Counted from the stretch's first letter, positions 8,545 to 18,275 are shown. The stretch is 64,000 nucleotides of DNA from Nodosilinea sp. E11 (GCF_032813545.1 NZ_CP136514.1:433760-497759); one strand, 5' to 3'. Program-made: numbers and translations. Notes: generated from the letters alone by a model not told the origin.

Positions 8545-11500
8545 CTATACCTCCATACCGGGAATGGTGGGTGTTTCGGCGTCTGATTTTGCCTTCTTCG
8601 ACCCTTTACCCTTCACCCGTTGCCCTTTATCCGATGGCTTCGCGGCTTTATGCCCCCGCACCTCCTCCAGGTGGCGCTGCTGGTTGAGGTCGAGCAGGCG
8701 GGCGAGCACTTCGTCGTGGGTGGCTTCGGGCCATTTGTAGCGCCAGGGGAGTTTGCGTTTGCCGGTGCTGATCAGGGCACCAAAGGCGGCGGCTTCGTCG
8801 GGGGTAGGGAAGAAGAGGTCGCCGCTGGCGACTCGCTCGGCGGCTTCGGGGGGTAGGTCGTCGGGGTCGGTGTCGAGGTAGTCGAGGGCGAAGCCGCAGG
8901 TGGTGTCGATGTCGGGCCAGCTGTAGGCGGTGAGGACGGCGCGATCCATCTGATCGTGCAGGTGGCGGAGGTGGAGGATGTCGGGGTGGGTTTCGGTGGG
9001 GTCGTGGAAGCGGTTGTAGGTGTCGGTGAGACCCTGGTTGTTGCGCACCATGAGGTCGGCGCGGTAGTCGTAGTAGGTTTTGCCGATCGCTTCTAGGGTG
9101 GGGTCGGTTTCCCAGTTTTCGGGGAAGGGGAAGGTTTCAAAGCTATCTGAAGGGGTATAAACCGGATCATCCTTCATTGTTGAACCGAGGAAAATGGCCC
9201 AAATTTCATGCAAGCGAGAATGCAAGCTCGCAAACGCCGTGAATGATGATAAAGCAAAGACAATTAGTTTTTGGTCGAAAACATAGTTCGACGGCAAGAA
9301 TGTGAAAGTCCTATATTTACTTGTTTGACCACATACAAGCACTTTATCCAAATCACTTACGGCCTTATATAATTCTCCTCTAAGCCTTTCAAATTGCCAC
9401 CACGAAGCACTTGAATGGCTTGCACGGGTGCCTTTAACATGCTCCTCAAGTTGGCGCATCAAATCTGGATATTCCCATGCCTCCTGCTCACTCATTTCCC
9501 CAAAATTAATGACATAGCGACTGTAAGCGTGAGTAGGATTACTATTGACTTCGGAGCCACCTATGTAAGGAAATATTTTTTGAGAGTTTTTTGAATTTTT
9601 TTCTATGAGCCTAATTTTTTCTGATATAGGTAAAGCCTTTGGATTTGAATCATCAAACACGAAACCTAGTCCGAGTACATAACTACCCACAAAGGCTTTG
9701 TTTCCATTTTCTAAAAGAGCTTTTGGATCATCGTTACCACCGGAGTGAAAAAGATAAGCAGATATGCAAGAAGTATCACGACCATTTATATTTTTTCGTC
9801 CTTTATATATACCCTTATAAAAGTGGATTACACTTACAATGACAGACGCTAATCCAGGCCATTTCACTCTTTTTTGAGCGTCATACACCGTTCCTCGATT
9901 GTTGCAAATAAATCTTAATCCTGTTGCTCGTGTATCCCCTTGAGCAATTGTATTAGTGGCTATTAGACCCGCAGCACCTCCTTTTTTAAGCATGGTGAAT
10001 GTCCTGCGGAAGAAATAGGCTACTAAATCGGAATTTCCGTGAGATTCAGGATTTATTACTTTTAGCCATTCCAAATAGCCATCAGGATGAGAGGCATGAA
10101 TTGTATTTTTTCCCGCGAAAGGCGGATTCCCCACGATCGCATCAAACCCCGGATTCTCTCGATCAAACACCTCTGGAAACTCAATTTCCCAGTTAAACGG
10201 CGTGATGGGCTTTTCGGCATTGCGGATAGAGTTCTGAATTTCGGTAAGGGGTGAGGGAGTGGATGCGTCGGTGGGTGGATGAGTGGATGGATCGCCCTGG
10301 GTGTAAACAGATTGTCGCCAGGTGCGAACGAGGTCGGCGTATTCCGAGAGTTTGGCTTCGCGGTCTTTCTTGCTCTTGCCTTCAAAAAACGCCGCAATCT
10401 TCACATCGCCAATCAGCTTCGCCTCCTCCAGTTCCCGTTCTGCCCGCTGCCACTGGGCCAGCTTCTCTTCCGCATCCGCATCCGTCCGCGTATCCAGCGC
10501 TTGTATCTGCGTGCGGTACGCCTTCGCCCGATCTACCTTCTCCTTTAGGTACTTAAACAGCGGCAGGTCTTCCGTCGTGTCTTTGCCAAAGCTGCCAATC
10601 TCCGCCCGCGTCAGCCCCACCAGCGAATCCCCACACTTCAGCGCATGATCCACAAAGGTAAACGGCTGGTCTTTGGCCAGCGTCACCAGCCACAGCGACA
10701 GCTTCGCCAGGTTCACCGCAAAGGGGTTTTTGTCTACGCCGTAGAGGCACCGCTGCGCCACCAGCCGGCGGGCGTAGAGCAACGGCTCCACCGCCGCAGG
10801 CAGGTCGGCAGGCTGGCCGTGGGTATCCCACGCTTCCACCAGCTTCTCCGCCAGTTGCCGACAGGCCTCCACTAAAAACGCCGCCGACCCCATCGCCAGG
10901 TCGCACACCTTCAGGTTCAAAATCTGCTCTGGGGTGGGGCGATCGCCCAACTGCTCAAAAATTGGGCGCAGGGTGGTCTCTACAATCGGCTGGGTCAGCT
11001 TTCGCGGCGTGTAGTGCGAGCCGGTGCGGCGGCGTTCTTCTCCCGGTTGCAGGTACAGATCACCGGGGGGCAACAGGTTCAGCGTCCGCGACGACACCCG
11101 ACTGCCCAGGGCTGCCACCAGATCGGCTGGGGTTGTGGCATCCTTCAGCGCCGTTGCCCCCTTACCCGTCAGCTTGCACTCGGCCCAGTCTTGCAGCACC
11201 TTGGCCCGGTTCCCCGGCTTCTCCGCCAGCAGCGCCTCGACATTGATCACCACATCCTTCGGCTTCACCGCAATGGATAGCCCCTCGGCCACCTCCACCT
11301 CGTAGCCCATAATCGCTTCATACACCGAGCCGATCTGCTCCACATCCAGCGCCCGGTACGAGAGGCGTTCCCCCCCCAGCATCAGCAGCTTGTCGAGCAT
11401 TCGGTAAATCACCCCATCGGCAATGCGGGGCGCTTCTACCCGGCCATGGGTCTCATACTGGGTGCCCTTGGGTCGCCCTTCCAAAAACGGATACTCGTCG

Positions 11501-12651
11501 GGGTCAAACAGTTGCCCGTGGCGGGCAGGCAGATATTCGTCGTAGGCGCCGCCGCCGTCATACACCAGCCGAAACAGGCTCAGCAGCGTGGCCCAGGCTC
11601 CATAGCGCTGATCCATCGTGTCGGGGTAGCTGCCCGCGTCTTCCCGCAGCTTTTCGTAGAGGCCCGACACGGCATAGTGGCGCTGGTAGACCTCATCATC
11701 GGGCATCAGCCCCTCGTCTTCGGCATAGAGCAAAAACACCAGCCGCATCAGCGTGGCGATCAGGCCGCCGTAGATGTGTTGGCCCTCACCCCCGGCCCAT
11801 CTCCCAGAACGGGCGAAGGGAGATAAGAGGGGGGCAAAGATTTTGCCGTTGGCGGCAGCATCTGCCGCCTGGAAGCCGCGCAGCAGTTCCCACAGGGCAT
11901 CGAGCACCTGGCTGGCCAGTTTGTTTGAAACCTCCGCCTGGTAGTTGCGGCTCTCCACTAGCAAACGGTTCAACCGCTGGTTTTCGGGCACGTTAAAGAG
12001 GCGATCGGCCCCAATCAGCAGATCCAGCGCCCCCAAAATTAGTCGCCCCGGCACCTCCACCATCGCCTGCACGGGAAACGTCAGATACCCCGACGACTCG
12101 CCACTGGGGGCATACACCAGCCGCATCTCCGTACCATTTACCAGCAGCCCGGTAGCAATCCCCGTCTCCCGCAGCAACCGCTCAAACTTGGCCTGAAAAC
12201 TCGCTTTCCACCCCTGCCCCGTCGCCGTCGCCGGGTCATCCTCATCCAACGGCAGCCCCGGTGCCAGCTCCTGCACCAGCAAAACCCACTCGTCGCTGTC
12301 GGGGTCTTTGACCCCATAGGTAGGTTGCAGGGTCTCGCTATAGCTAGGCAGCACCGCCGAGAGGCGATCGGGCAAGTCAGCCGCCACCACCAGGTCTTCA
12401 GGCATCCAGTCCAGCACCTTCTGGGTAAAGATCGGGAAGTTCTCAATCCAGGCAATACCCTCATCCCCATGGCGAGGGATAGCCTCGGTAGACACCACAC
12501 CTTGCAGCCGCTCTTGCAGGTCTACCAGCTTGGCGCGATCAATCACCGCCTGGGCTTTGATCAGCGCAGGCGGCGACACGACTAGGCCCACGGGCTGGAG
12601 GAGGCCCAACCATTCTTGGTGTCTGAGGATATCGAGGTCTCTGGATGGCAT
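8545..12651 (-). CDS. drmMI: DISARM adenine-specific DNA methyltransferase DrmMI
   Basis: 1368 residues, within the range expected for class 1 DISARM methylases. N6-adenine methyltransferase motifs of the Eco57I/type IIG-like type are visible: GSHYTPR near residue 543, the SAM-binding DLAMGSAAFLVEACR near 585, YGVDKNPFAVNLAKLSLW, and the catalytic IVGNPPFAGK near 841. A long N-terminal region precedes the catalytic core and a basic Lys-rich tail closes the protein. In DISARM this enzyme methylates host sites so that the host DNA is tolerated. It lies directly downstream of the 593-residue gene and drmD on the same strand. A long stretch (about 9150-10100) is more AT-rich than its surroundings, covering the target-recognition half, which suggests that this part was exchanged horizontally. 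Confidence 0.85.
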   Translation of the reverse strand: MPSRDLDILRHQEWLGLLQPVGLVVSPPALIKAQAVIDRAKLVDLQERLQGVVSTEAIPRHGDEGIAWIENFPIFTQKVLDWMPEDLVVAADLPDRLSAVLPSYSETLQPTYGVKDPDSDEWVLLVQELAPGLPLDEDDPATATGQGWKASFQAKFERLLRETGIATGLLVNGTEMRLVYAPSGESSGYLTFPVQAMVEVPGRLILGALDLLIGADRLFNVPENQRLNRLLVESRNYQAEVSNKLASQVLDALWELLRGFQAADAAANGKIFAPLLSPFARSGRWAGGEGQHIYGGLIATLMRLVFLLYAEDEGLMPDDEVYQRHYAVSGLYEKLREDAGSYPDTMDQRYGAWATLLSLFRLVYDGGGAYDEYLPARHGQLFDPDEYPFLEGRPKGTQYETHGRVEAPRIADGVIYRMLDKLLMLGGERLSYRALDVEQIGSVYEAIMGYEVEVAEGLSIAVKPKDVVINVEALLAEKPGNRAKVLQDWAECKLTGKGATALKDATTPADLVAALGSRVSSRTLNLLPPGDLYLQPGEERRRTGSHYTPRKLTQPIVETTLRPIFEQLGDRPTPEQILNLKVCDLAMGSAAFLVEACRQLAEKLVEAWDTHGQPADLPAAVEPLLYARRLVAQRCLYGVDKNPFAVNLAKLSLWLVTLAKDQPFTFVDHALKCGDSLVGLTRAEIGSFGKDTTEDLPLFKYLKEKVDRAKAYRTQIQALDTRTDADAEEKLAQWQRAERELEEAKLIGDVKIAAFFEGKSKKDREAKLSEYADLVRTWRQSVYTQGDPSTHPPTDASTPSPLTEIQNSIRNAEKPITPFNWEIEFPEVFDRENPGFDAIVGNPPFAGKNTIHASHPDGYLEWLKVINPESHGNSDLVAYFFRRTFTMLKKGGAAGLIATNTIAQGDTRATGLRFICNNRGTVYDAQKRVKWPGLASVIVSVIHFYKGIYKGRKNINGRDTSCISAYLFHSGGNDDPKALLENGNKAFVGSYVLGLGFVFDDSNPKALPISEKIRLIEKNSKNSQKIFPYIGGSEVNSNPTHAYSRYVINFGEMSEQEAWEYPDLMRQLEEHVKGTRASHSSASWWQFERLRGELYKAVSDLDKVLVCGQTSKYRTFTFLPSNYVFDQKLIVFALSSFTAFASLHSRLHEIWAIFLGSTMKDDPVYTPSDSFETFPFPENWETDPTLEAIGKTYYDYRADLMVRNNQGLTDTYNRFHDPTETHPDILHLRHLHDQMDRAVLTAYSWPDIDTTCGFALDYLDTDPDDLPPEAAERVASGDLFFPTPDEAAAFGALISTGKRKLPWRYKWPEATHDEVLARLLDLNQQRHLEEVRGHKAAKPSDKGQRVKGKGSKKAKSDAETPTIPGMEV

Positions 12652-12700
12652 GGTGACAATGAGCTGTGTTGCAGAAAAATGCTCGCTTTAAGGGCGCTGG

Positions 12701-14482
12701 CTACCCTAGCCCAAAACTGGGACAGGGTTTGAAGTAGTCTTGGGCTCGAATCAATACGGATTGCTTCAGTTCCTGGTCGAGCTGTTTACCCAACCAAAGA
12801 CCTGGTTCTACCTCCTCGTCTACAGCAACTCTCACAGGTTCTGCTATCTCTGGGATTTGCAACTTATAGGTACTGCCAGCAACGACGTGCTCTTTGACCA
12901 TCACTTGCAAGACGTCCAGATCTTGCTCAGCAGCTAACTGAGTTGGTCGAAGCCGAAGGTCGTCACCAGACATAGAAAAGACTTGAATACCCTCCTTGTC
13001 TTGCCAGAAAACATAGCTATTTAGACCTGGCTTAAGTGCCGCAAGCGCTGGTTTAGCATCCTCAAGTCCATAAGCTTGGGACTCTCTGACCTCTTTCTTG
13101 GTTTGGCCAAAATCAGTGAGCTTTTCCCACCAGCGCATGGCCTTCAAGCAGGCATCAGCATGGCGCTCAAGCTCCTTCACCGACGGGAGATTTTCTAGTG
13201 CCTGTTCGTGCTTCTGCATTTTGTCGCGAATGCGCTCTTGCCGCCGCCCCACATCGGCAGGATTGTTTTGCATAGCTTGCAGGAGCAACATCTGCTCAAG
13301 CTTAAGATCCGCCGCAATGAGTCCAATTAAGCACTGCATGTCGTGGATCGCCTGTGCCCCATCTGACTTAATTAGCTCTGCCGCACTGCGGGCACCTTGA
13401 CGACCCCGTTGAGATCTAGTGTGTTTCGCCTTATCTCTAAACCGTTCGACTAGCAACCGATTTCGCTCAAGGATAGCCAGAATATTTTTCTCGACCAGGG
13501 CTAAACGGTTACTGGCATCTGCTGTAAACACCCCGGTGTTCACCCGCTCTGCCTCGATGTCGTCCAAAACATTGATGGCATAGTAAATTTCGCCCAGTAT
13601 CTCGGCCTCCTGCCTGACATGGAGTTCTTCCAGGGTTTTCTCCATGTGGGCCAGTCGCTGGTTGATTTGGTTTAGTTGCTGGGTACCCACAATCGCATGG
13701 AGCACCTGGTAAGCAACTACGGGAGCCAGAATGGGCACGGCAGAAGCCTGCGCGAACTGGAGTTGCCCAGCGAACTTGCTTCCAATGGCATTTTTCACGG
13801 TTCCAAGAAATGCGCCGTCGCTTTGAACCAGCTTGTAAATTCCCTTGGATATACCAGAAACCAGTTCTGGCGGGCCGACTACCCTAAGCAGCTGCCCTGT
13901 CTGTAAACCAGAAGCCACCACTGCTGAGGCTGCCCCTAACTGATCTACAACTGCTGAGTTCAACCTGCCTTGATGCCAAGCATTTGGGCTGTGTAAGCTT
14001 AGGCCCCGAAAATGGCCTATGAGCTGCTGGCTTTGCTCAGGAGAATATTGCAGTAGCGCCCCAACCGTATTTCCAGATGAATCTTGCAGTTCCGTAAAGG
14101 AAGCAGTTTCTTCTGACAAAGGTTGGTAAGACTCAATATCCCAACCCTGACAACTGATTACCGTTAAGGTGATCTCTTCCTCTCTCGATCCATTTTCAGT
14201 TGGGCCAGATCCTTCGTCTTCACTGGCCGTTTCTTCAGCATTAGTCTCACGCTCACTCTTTGGGCTTTGAGAAACCGAAGACACTGCTTCATAAGCCTGC
14301 TTCCAGGCATCGAACCCATGAAGGACTGGTAAGCCGTTCTCTTCAGCAAATTCTAGCCAAGCTTTATCTTTTCGTAGTTGATTGGATGTAGCCACTCCAA
14401 AATGGTCACGCAACGCTTGTTTGTAATCTCGCAGTTTCATACTTTCCATTTTCGTCTGCACTCCTAACTCGACACTGGCCAC
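12701..14482 (-). CDS. Unknown protein encoded between drmD and drmMI
   Basis: 593 residues from the outermost start; MKLRDYKQALRDHFGV a few codons in is an equally good start. It overlaps the end of drmD by 19 bases, so it belongs to the DISARM transcript. The N-terminal 60 residues resemble a small helical DNA-binding or SAP-like unit, followed by an acidic linker and a domain with a hydrophobic stretch (SAVPILAPVVAYQVLHAIVG, around residues 245-265). A long helical, probable coiled-coil region (about 270-460) and a C-terminal beta-rich part follow. It is not one of the five canonical class 1 DISARM proteins that I know. It could be an accessory effector; no catalytic motif was identified. 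Confidence 0.6.
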   Translation of the reverse strand: MASVELGVQTKMESMKLRDYKQALRDHFGVATSNQLRKDKAWLEFAEENGLPVLHGFDAWKQAYEAVSSVSQSPKSERETNAEETASEDEGSGPTENGSREEEITLTVISCQGWDIESYQPLSEETASFTELQDSSGNTVGALLQYSPEQSQQLIGHFRGLSLHSPNAWHQGRLNSAVVDQLGAASAVVASGLQTGQLLRVVGPPELVSGISKGIYKLVQSDGAFLGTVKNAIGSKFAGQLQFAQASAVPILAPVVAYQVLHAIVGTQQLNQINQRLAHMEKTLEELHVRQEAEILGEIYYAINVLDDIEAERVNTGVFTADASNRLALVEKNILAILERNRLLVERFRDKAKHTRSQRGRQGARSAAELIKSDGAQAIHDMQCLIGLIAADLKLEQMLLLQAMQNNPADVGRRQERIRDKMQKHEQALENLPSVKELERHADACLKAMRWWEKLTDFGQTKKEVRESQAYGLEDAKPALAALKPGLNSYVFWQDKEGIQVFSMSGDDLRLRPTQLAAEQDLDVLQVMVKEHVVAGSTYKLQIPEIAEPVRVAVDEEVEPGLWLGKQLDQELKQSVLIRAQDYFKPCPSFGLG

Positions 14483-17400
14483 AAATACACAATCCCTACC
14501 GGCTCAATCCGCTCAGCCTTTACCTGATAGGTCTGCTGAATCCGCTCCGGCTCCGTCACCATCTCCTCTGCCAGTTGCTCTACCCTGGTGCGCCAGTGCC
14601 GTCGATCCGCCTCGATCTGCCGCATCTCATCCCGGTTAAACAGCCCCAGCTGCAACGTTTCATACTGCTGCTCCTGCTTCAGAATCCGGTTCCGCTGCTC
14701 CTCCAGCAGCGACTTCATCTCCGCCGCTTCCCGTTCTCCCCGCTGGGCCAGCTTCCGCTTCGCCCGCTCCGTCAGCTCCGTCGCCCGCCGCTCCAGGTTC
14801 GGCAGCAAATCCTCCACATCCCGGCCCACAAACCCCTTCAGCCGCTCCATCAGCGTCTCCGGCACCTCCTGTAGCCGCCGATTCGCCAGCGATGCCTCCA
14901 AAATCTGCATCACATCTTTCTTCTCCCCCTCCGTCAGGGGCCGCAGTTTGCCCCGGCCTCGGGTTTCTGGGTCGAGCCACTCCGCCGCCACCGTCACCAC
15001 CTCATCGTGCAGCCGGGCCGCCCGCTCCCCATAGAGCGACAACCGCCCCAAAATAATTACCCTAGGAATCGGGTCATCGGTACGGCACACACAGGCCCGA
15101 GTCAGCTCATCGTAGAGAAACCCCTGGGAGAGAAACCGCCCCAGCAGCCGCTGCACCATGCGGTGCTCCAGGTGCAGGTGCACCACCTCCCCATCTAGCG
15201 ACCCCGGATCGCGAAACACCACTGGGCGAATTGGGGCTTCCTTGCGCCAGTCCCACAGCTTTTGCCCCCGCTGGCGAGGTGCTCTGAGAGTATCGAGGGT
15301 GGTAGCCCAGGAGGGGTCGGCCCCGGCCTGCTGATCGAGGGCAGGCACCGTCCAGCGGCTGCGCTCCTCGTTGTCTACCGCCTCCGCTGCCGAGAGGGGC
15401 GCTAGCGCCGCCGACCCCATCAGCTCCAACGACACCGACAGGGCATCGCGAAAGTGGCGATCGCTCAGCCCCAGCCACTCCTTCGAGTCGCGCAACATCC
15501 CCTCTAGCTCCACCTGCTGCTGCCGCAGTTTGTCTTGGCGCAGGCGAATCGCCTCCAGCTCTTCTTTAATCGCGGTGCCCCGCCCGGTAGATTCGGCATC
15601 GGCCTGATCAGCGTTGTCAATGGCACCGCTCAATGCCTGAGTCTGCTCAGCCCGAATGCCCTGCTCCAGCAGCTTGGTCACATTCTTTTCCACTACTGGC
15701 GACAGACTGCCCAGTTCCTCCTGAATGCGCTGGGTCTTTTTCACCAGCACATCGATCACCTTGTCTTCAGGCCGTTGCAGCAAGACAAAGTAGTGGCAGC
15801 GGACAATGGGCGATCGCTGCAATTTCCGGTCAATCCGCCCATTGCGCTGCTCCATGCGGCTGGGGTTCCAGGGCACATCGAAGTGAAATAGGTCGGCGCA
15901 GAAGTTTTGCAGGTTCACCCCCTCCCGCGCTGCATCGGTGGCGATCAAAATCCGCAGGGGGTTGTGGGCCGGGTCGGCGTTAAAGGCGGCTTTGATTTCT
16001 TCGCGGCGATCATCGCCCATGCCGCCATGGAAGGTGCCGATGCGATCGTCTTCGCGATCGCTGCCCGCAATGATTGCCTTGAGCTGCTGTTCTAGATAGC
16101 GCTTGGTGTCGGTGTATTCCGTAAAGATCAGCACCCGCCGATTCAGCCATTTAGCCCTGGGCTGGCCCAGGGCGGGGCAGAGGTTTTGGCGCAGCCATTT
16201 CTCCAACTCCCCAATGCGGCAGTCAGGCTGTCGTCGGGCCTGTTCCGCCAGTTGGGTCATCTCCTCCAGCAGAGCCAGCTCCTCCTGGGAAATCGCTTCC
16301 CCAGCGGCGTAGGTAGCTTTCTCCATCTGCTGGTCTTCTTCTGCCAGCACCTCGTCTTCTTGCAGGTCAGCCCGGTCATCGTCAGATCCAGGACTCTCCA
16401 TCAGTAGGGACAGACTGCCCTGGGTCGCGTTCTGCTGTTGCTGAGCCTGCCGCTCAATGGCCCGACGGTGGACGCTAAGGGTACGGGCAAAGGCTTCGAT
16501 GGACGACAGCAGGCGCTTTTGCAGGTTGGTGAGCACCAGCAGGGCGGCGGTCTGGGTCGAGCGGGGGGCATCCTTCAGGCGCTGCTCCCGCAGCTTGCGG
16601 TAGGCCTGCAATAACTGGGCCAGCTTCAGCTCTGGCGCATCCTCGGGCAGACCATCGATGAGCACCGGCACAATTTCCCGCTTGGGGAAGTCGGGCTCGT
16701 TGATTTCCCGCAGGTCTTGCTTTAGCCGTCTCACCATCACCGCATCCAGCAGTTTTTTGCTGCGCACCGGCACCCCCCGGCAAAACCGCTGAGGGTCAAG
16801 AATTTCCAGCAGGGCAGCAAAGCTATTGGAGTGACCATTGTGGGGCGTGGCCGACAAAAACAGCCGATGCTCAAACCGGGGAGCCAGCTCACGAACGACC
16901 TTCGTTAATTGCGAATCCACGGCATAGCGCGAGGCACTGGCCGGAGCCGCATTGTGGGCCTCATCCAAAATCAGCATCGACCCCGCCGAAAACTCGCCCA
17001 GCCAGTCTCTCAGGGGGGCGGCATAGGTTTCCTCCCGCAGCAGGGCATGGGAAATGATAAAGCGGGTGTGAGTCTTCCAAGGGTTGATGCCGTAGCCCCG
17101 CTCCCGCCGTTTGGCGGCCACAAACTCGCGATCAAACACAATAAACGTCAGGCCAAAACGGCTCTCCATTTCCTCTTGCCACTGGCGCACCACTGACGGC
17201 GGGCAAGAAATCACCACCCGCTTAATCTTCTGCCGCATCAGCATCTCGCGCAGAATCAGCCCGGCCTCAATGGTTTTGCCCAGGCCCACATCGTCGGCGA
17301 TGAACAGGTTCACCCTGGGCATCCGCAGGGCCTTACGCAACGGCTCTAGCTGGTAAGCCTTGACCTCAATCCCGGCCCGGTAGGGGGCCTGAAACAGCTT

Positions 17401-17709
17401 CGGCTCCGTGGAAGTGACGCAGTTCCACCGTAGGGCATGGAGGTAGGCAGAGAAATAGCGCGGGTCATCAAACCCCTTGTGGGCCACCGCTTCCCAGGAG
17501 GAGGTTTCGATCACCTGGGCGTCGATTTCCCGTTCCCAAAACACCTCCAGGGCTTCCCCCTGGGCATCGTCCTCCAGGCAAGCCAGTCGCACCAGGGTAT
17601 CGCCCGTGGCTACTGGGGCGGGGGTAACGTCTTCGACCAAAAACTGGCGCGACCTGACATGGACGATCTGGCCGGGGCTGAGTGTGTTGTTGTTCTCAAT
17701 GCCTGCCAA
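14464..17709 (-). CDS. drmD: DISARM SNF2-like helicase DrmD
   Basis: 1081 residues. SF2/SNF2 motifs are intact: ADDVGLGKTIEAGLILREML near residue 140 (Walker A, motif I), a LILDEAHN Walker B near 248, LSATPHNG motif III near 286, and the C-terminal helicase lobe with FTEYTDTKRYLEQQL, ATDAAREGVNLQNF near 590 and RMEQRNGRIDR near 622. A helical C-terminal extension of about 350 residues ends in charged coiled-coil. This layout matches DrmD, the class 1 DISARM helicase. The start is TTG (MAGIENNNTLSPGQIVHVRSR). It is the first gene of the DISARM operon and divergent from the WYL regulator, with a DUF433 gene between. Confidence 0.85.
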   Translation of the reverse strand: MAGIENNNTLSPGQIVHVRSRQFLVEDVTPAPVATGDTLVRLACLEDDAQGEALEVFWEREIDAQVIETSSWEAVAHKGFDDPRYFSAYLHALRWNCVTSTEPKLFQAPYRAGIEVKAYQLEPLRKALRMPRVNLFIADDVGLGKTIEAGLILREMLMRQKIKRVVISCPPSVVRQWQEEMESRFGLTFIVFDREFVAAKRRERGYGINPWKTHTRFIISHALLREETYAAPLRDWLGEFSAGSMLILDEAHNAAPASASRYAVDSQLTKVVRELAPRFEHRLFLSATPHNGHSNSFAALLEILDPQRFCRGVPVRSKKLLDAVMVRRLKQDLREINEPDFPKREIVPVLIDGLPEDAPELKLAQLLQAYRKLREQRLKDAPRSTQTAALLVLTNLQKRLLSSIEAFARTLSVHRRAIERQAQQQQNATQGSLSLLMESPGSDDDRADLQEDEVLAEEDQQMEKATYAAGEAISQEELALLEEMTQLAEQARRQPDCRIGELEKWLRQNLCPALGQPRAKWLNRRVLIFTEYTDTKRYLEQQLKAIIAGSDREDDRIGTFHGGMGDDRREEIKAAFNADPAHNPLRILIATDAAREGVNLQNFCADLFHFDVPWNPSRMEQRNGRIDRKLQRSPIVRCHYFVLLQRPEDKVIDVLVKKTQRIQEELGSLSPVVEKNVTKLLEQGIRAEQTQALSGAIDNADQADAESTGRGTAIKEELEAIRLRQDKLRQQQVELEGMLRDSKEWLGLSDRHFRDALSVSLELMGSAALAPLSAAEAVDNEERSRWTVPALDQQAGADPSWATTLDTLRAPRQRGQKLWDWRKEAPIRPVVFRDPGSLDGEVVHLHLEHRMVQRLLGRFLSQGFLYDELTRACVCRTDDPIPRVIILGRLSLYGERAARLHDEVVTVAAEWLDPETRGRGKLRPLTEGEKKDVMQILEASLANRRLQEVPETLMERLKGFVGRDVEDLLPNLERRATELTERAKRKLAQRGEREAAEMKSLLEEQRNRILKQEQQYETLQLGLFNRDEMRQIEADRRHWRTRVEQLAEEMVTEPERIQQTYQVKAERIEPVGIVYLWPVSS

Positions 17710-17887
17710 TGGTTAATCCTCCACTCACTGCTAAAAACTGCGCCAATCTGCTGTAGCCCTGCGATAGCCACCGTACTAAGGTGCCCACTTACTCCCAACT
17801 CTGGCCTCTCACCCCTGCGATCGCCCACAAAGCATGATGAAACACAACGTTTTGATAAACCCATGGATACCCTGCTTCAAACTACGC

Positions 17888-18142
17888 TCACCTAGGCGTT
17901 AAATCCGTACCTTTTAGCCGCATGACGGCAACCAACCGACGGGCATACTCCAGACAGGCCAGCACATCCTCTCGGCTTAGCTCCGGATAGACGATCAAAA
18001 CCTCTTCTGGAGAAGCCCCAGCAACCATAGTGGCCAGGACTCCCTCTACCGTGATCGCCCGCCCCTGAATAATGGGCCTGCCCCCAAACAGTTTCGGGTC
18101 TACCGTAATCCGCTCTAGGAGCGTTCTTTCATCCATCGTCAT
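17888..18142 (-). CDS. DUF433 antitoxin-like protein upstream of drmD
   Basis: 84 residues from ATG at 18142 (MTMDERTLLERITVDPKLFG). ITVDPKLFGGRPIIQGRAITV with a following LIVYPELSREDVLACLEYAR segment is a standard complete DUF433 domain. The usual DUF5615 toxin partner is missing: downstream comes drmD on the same strand, upstream the WYL regulator on the opposite strand. It may be an orphan antitoxin or serve as a small DNA-binding regulator of the DISARM promoter region. Longer in-frame starts exist but would add an unrelated basic N-terminus. Confidence 0.78.
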   Translation of the reverse strand: MTMDERTLLERITVDPKLFGGRPIIQGRAITVEGVLATMVAGASPEEVLIVYPELSREDVLACLEYARRLVAVMRLKGTDLTPR

Positions 18143-18245
18143 AGTTGAGGCAGGCATCGTAGGGTCAACCAGAAAATGTCCGTGCGCTGTTGCTTTTCTC
18201 CATCGTGGCAACCACAATAGAGATATTCAAGACTCAGTTCATATA

Positions 18246-18261
18246 AAGTGTCCGTACACTT
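18246..18261. promoter_or_regulatory. Candidate operator palindrome before the WYL regulator
   Basis: AAGTGT-CCGT-ACACTT is a perfect 6-bp inverted repeat with a 4-bp centre, ending 14 bases before the ATG of the WYL regulator. A dimeric regulator could bind here and block its own transcription; the other side faces the DUF433-drmD operon about 100 bp away. Only the palindrome is seen; binding is inferred. Confidence 0.45.
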
Positions 18262-18275
18262 GGGTGACTACCGCA

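Noticed and set aside
10251..11826. Plus-strand open frames opposite drmMI (and similar ones opposite drmD)
   Set aside because: They are antisense shadows in GC-rich coding DNA, with Ser/Arg/Pro-rich content and no domains, while the minus strand carries clear enzyme motifs.
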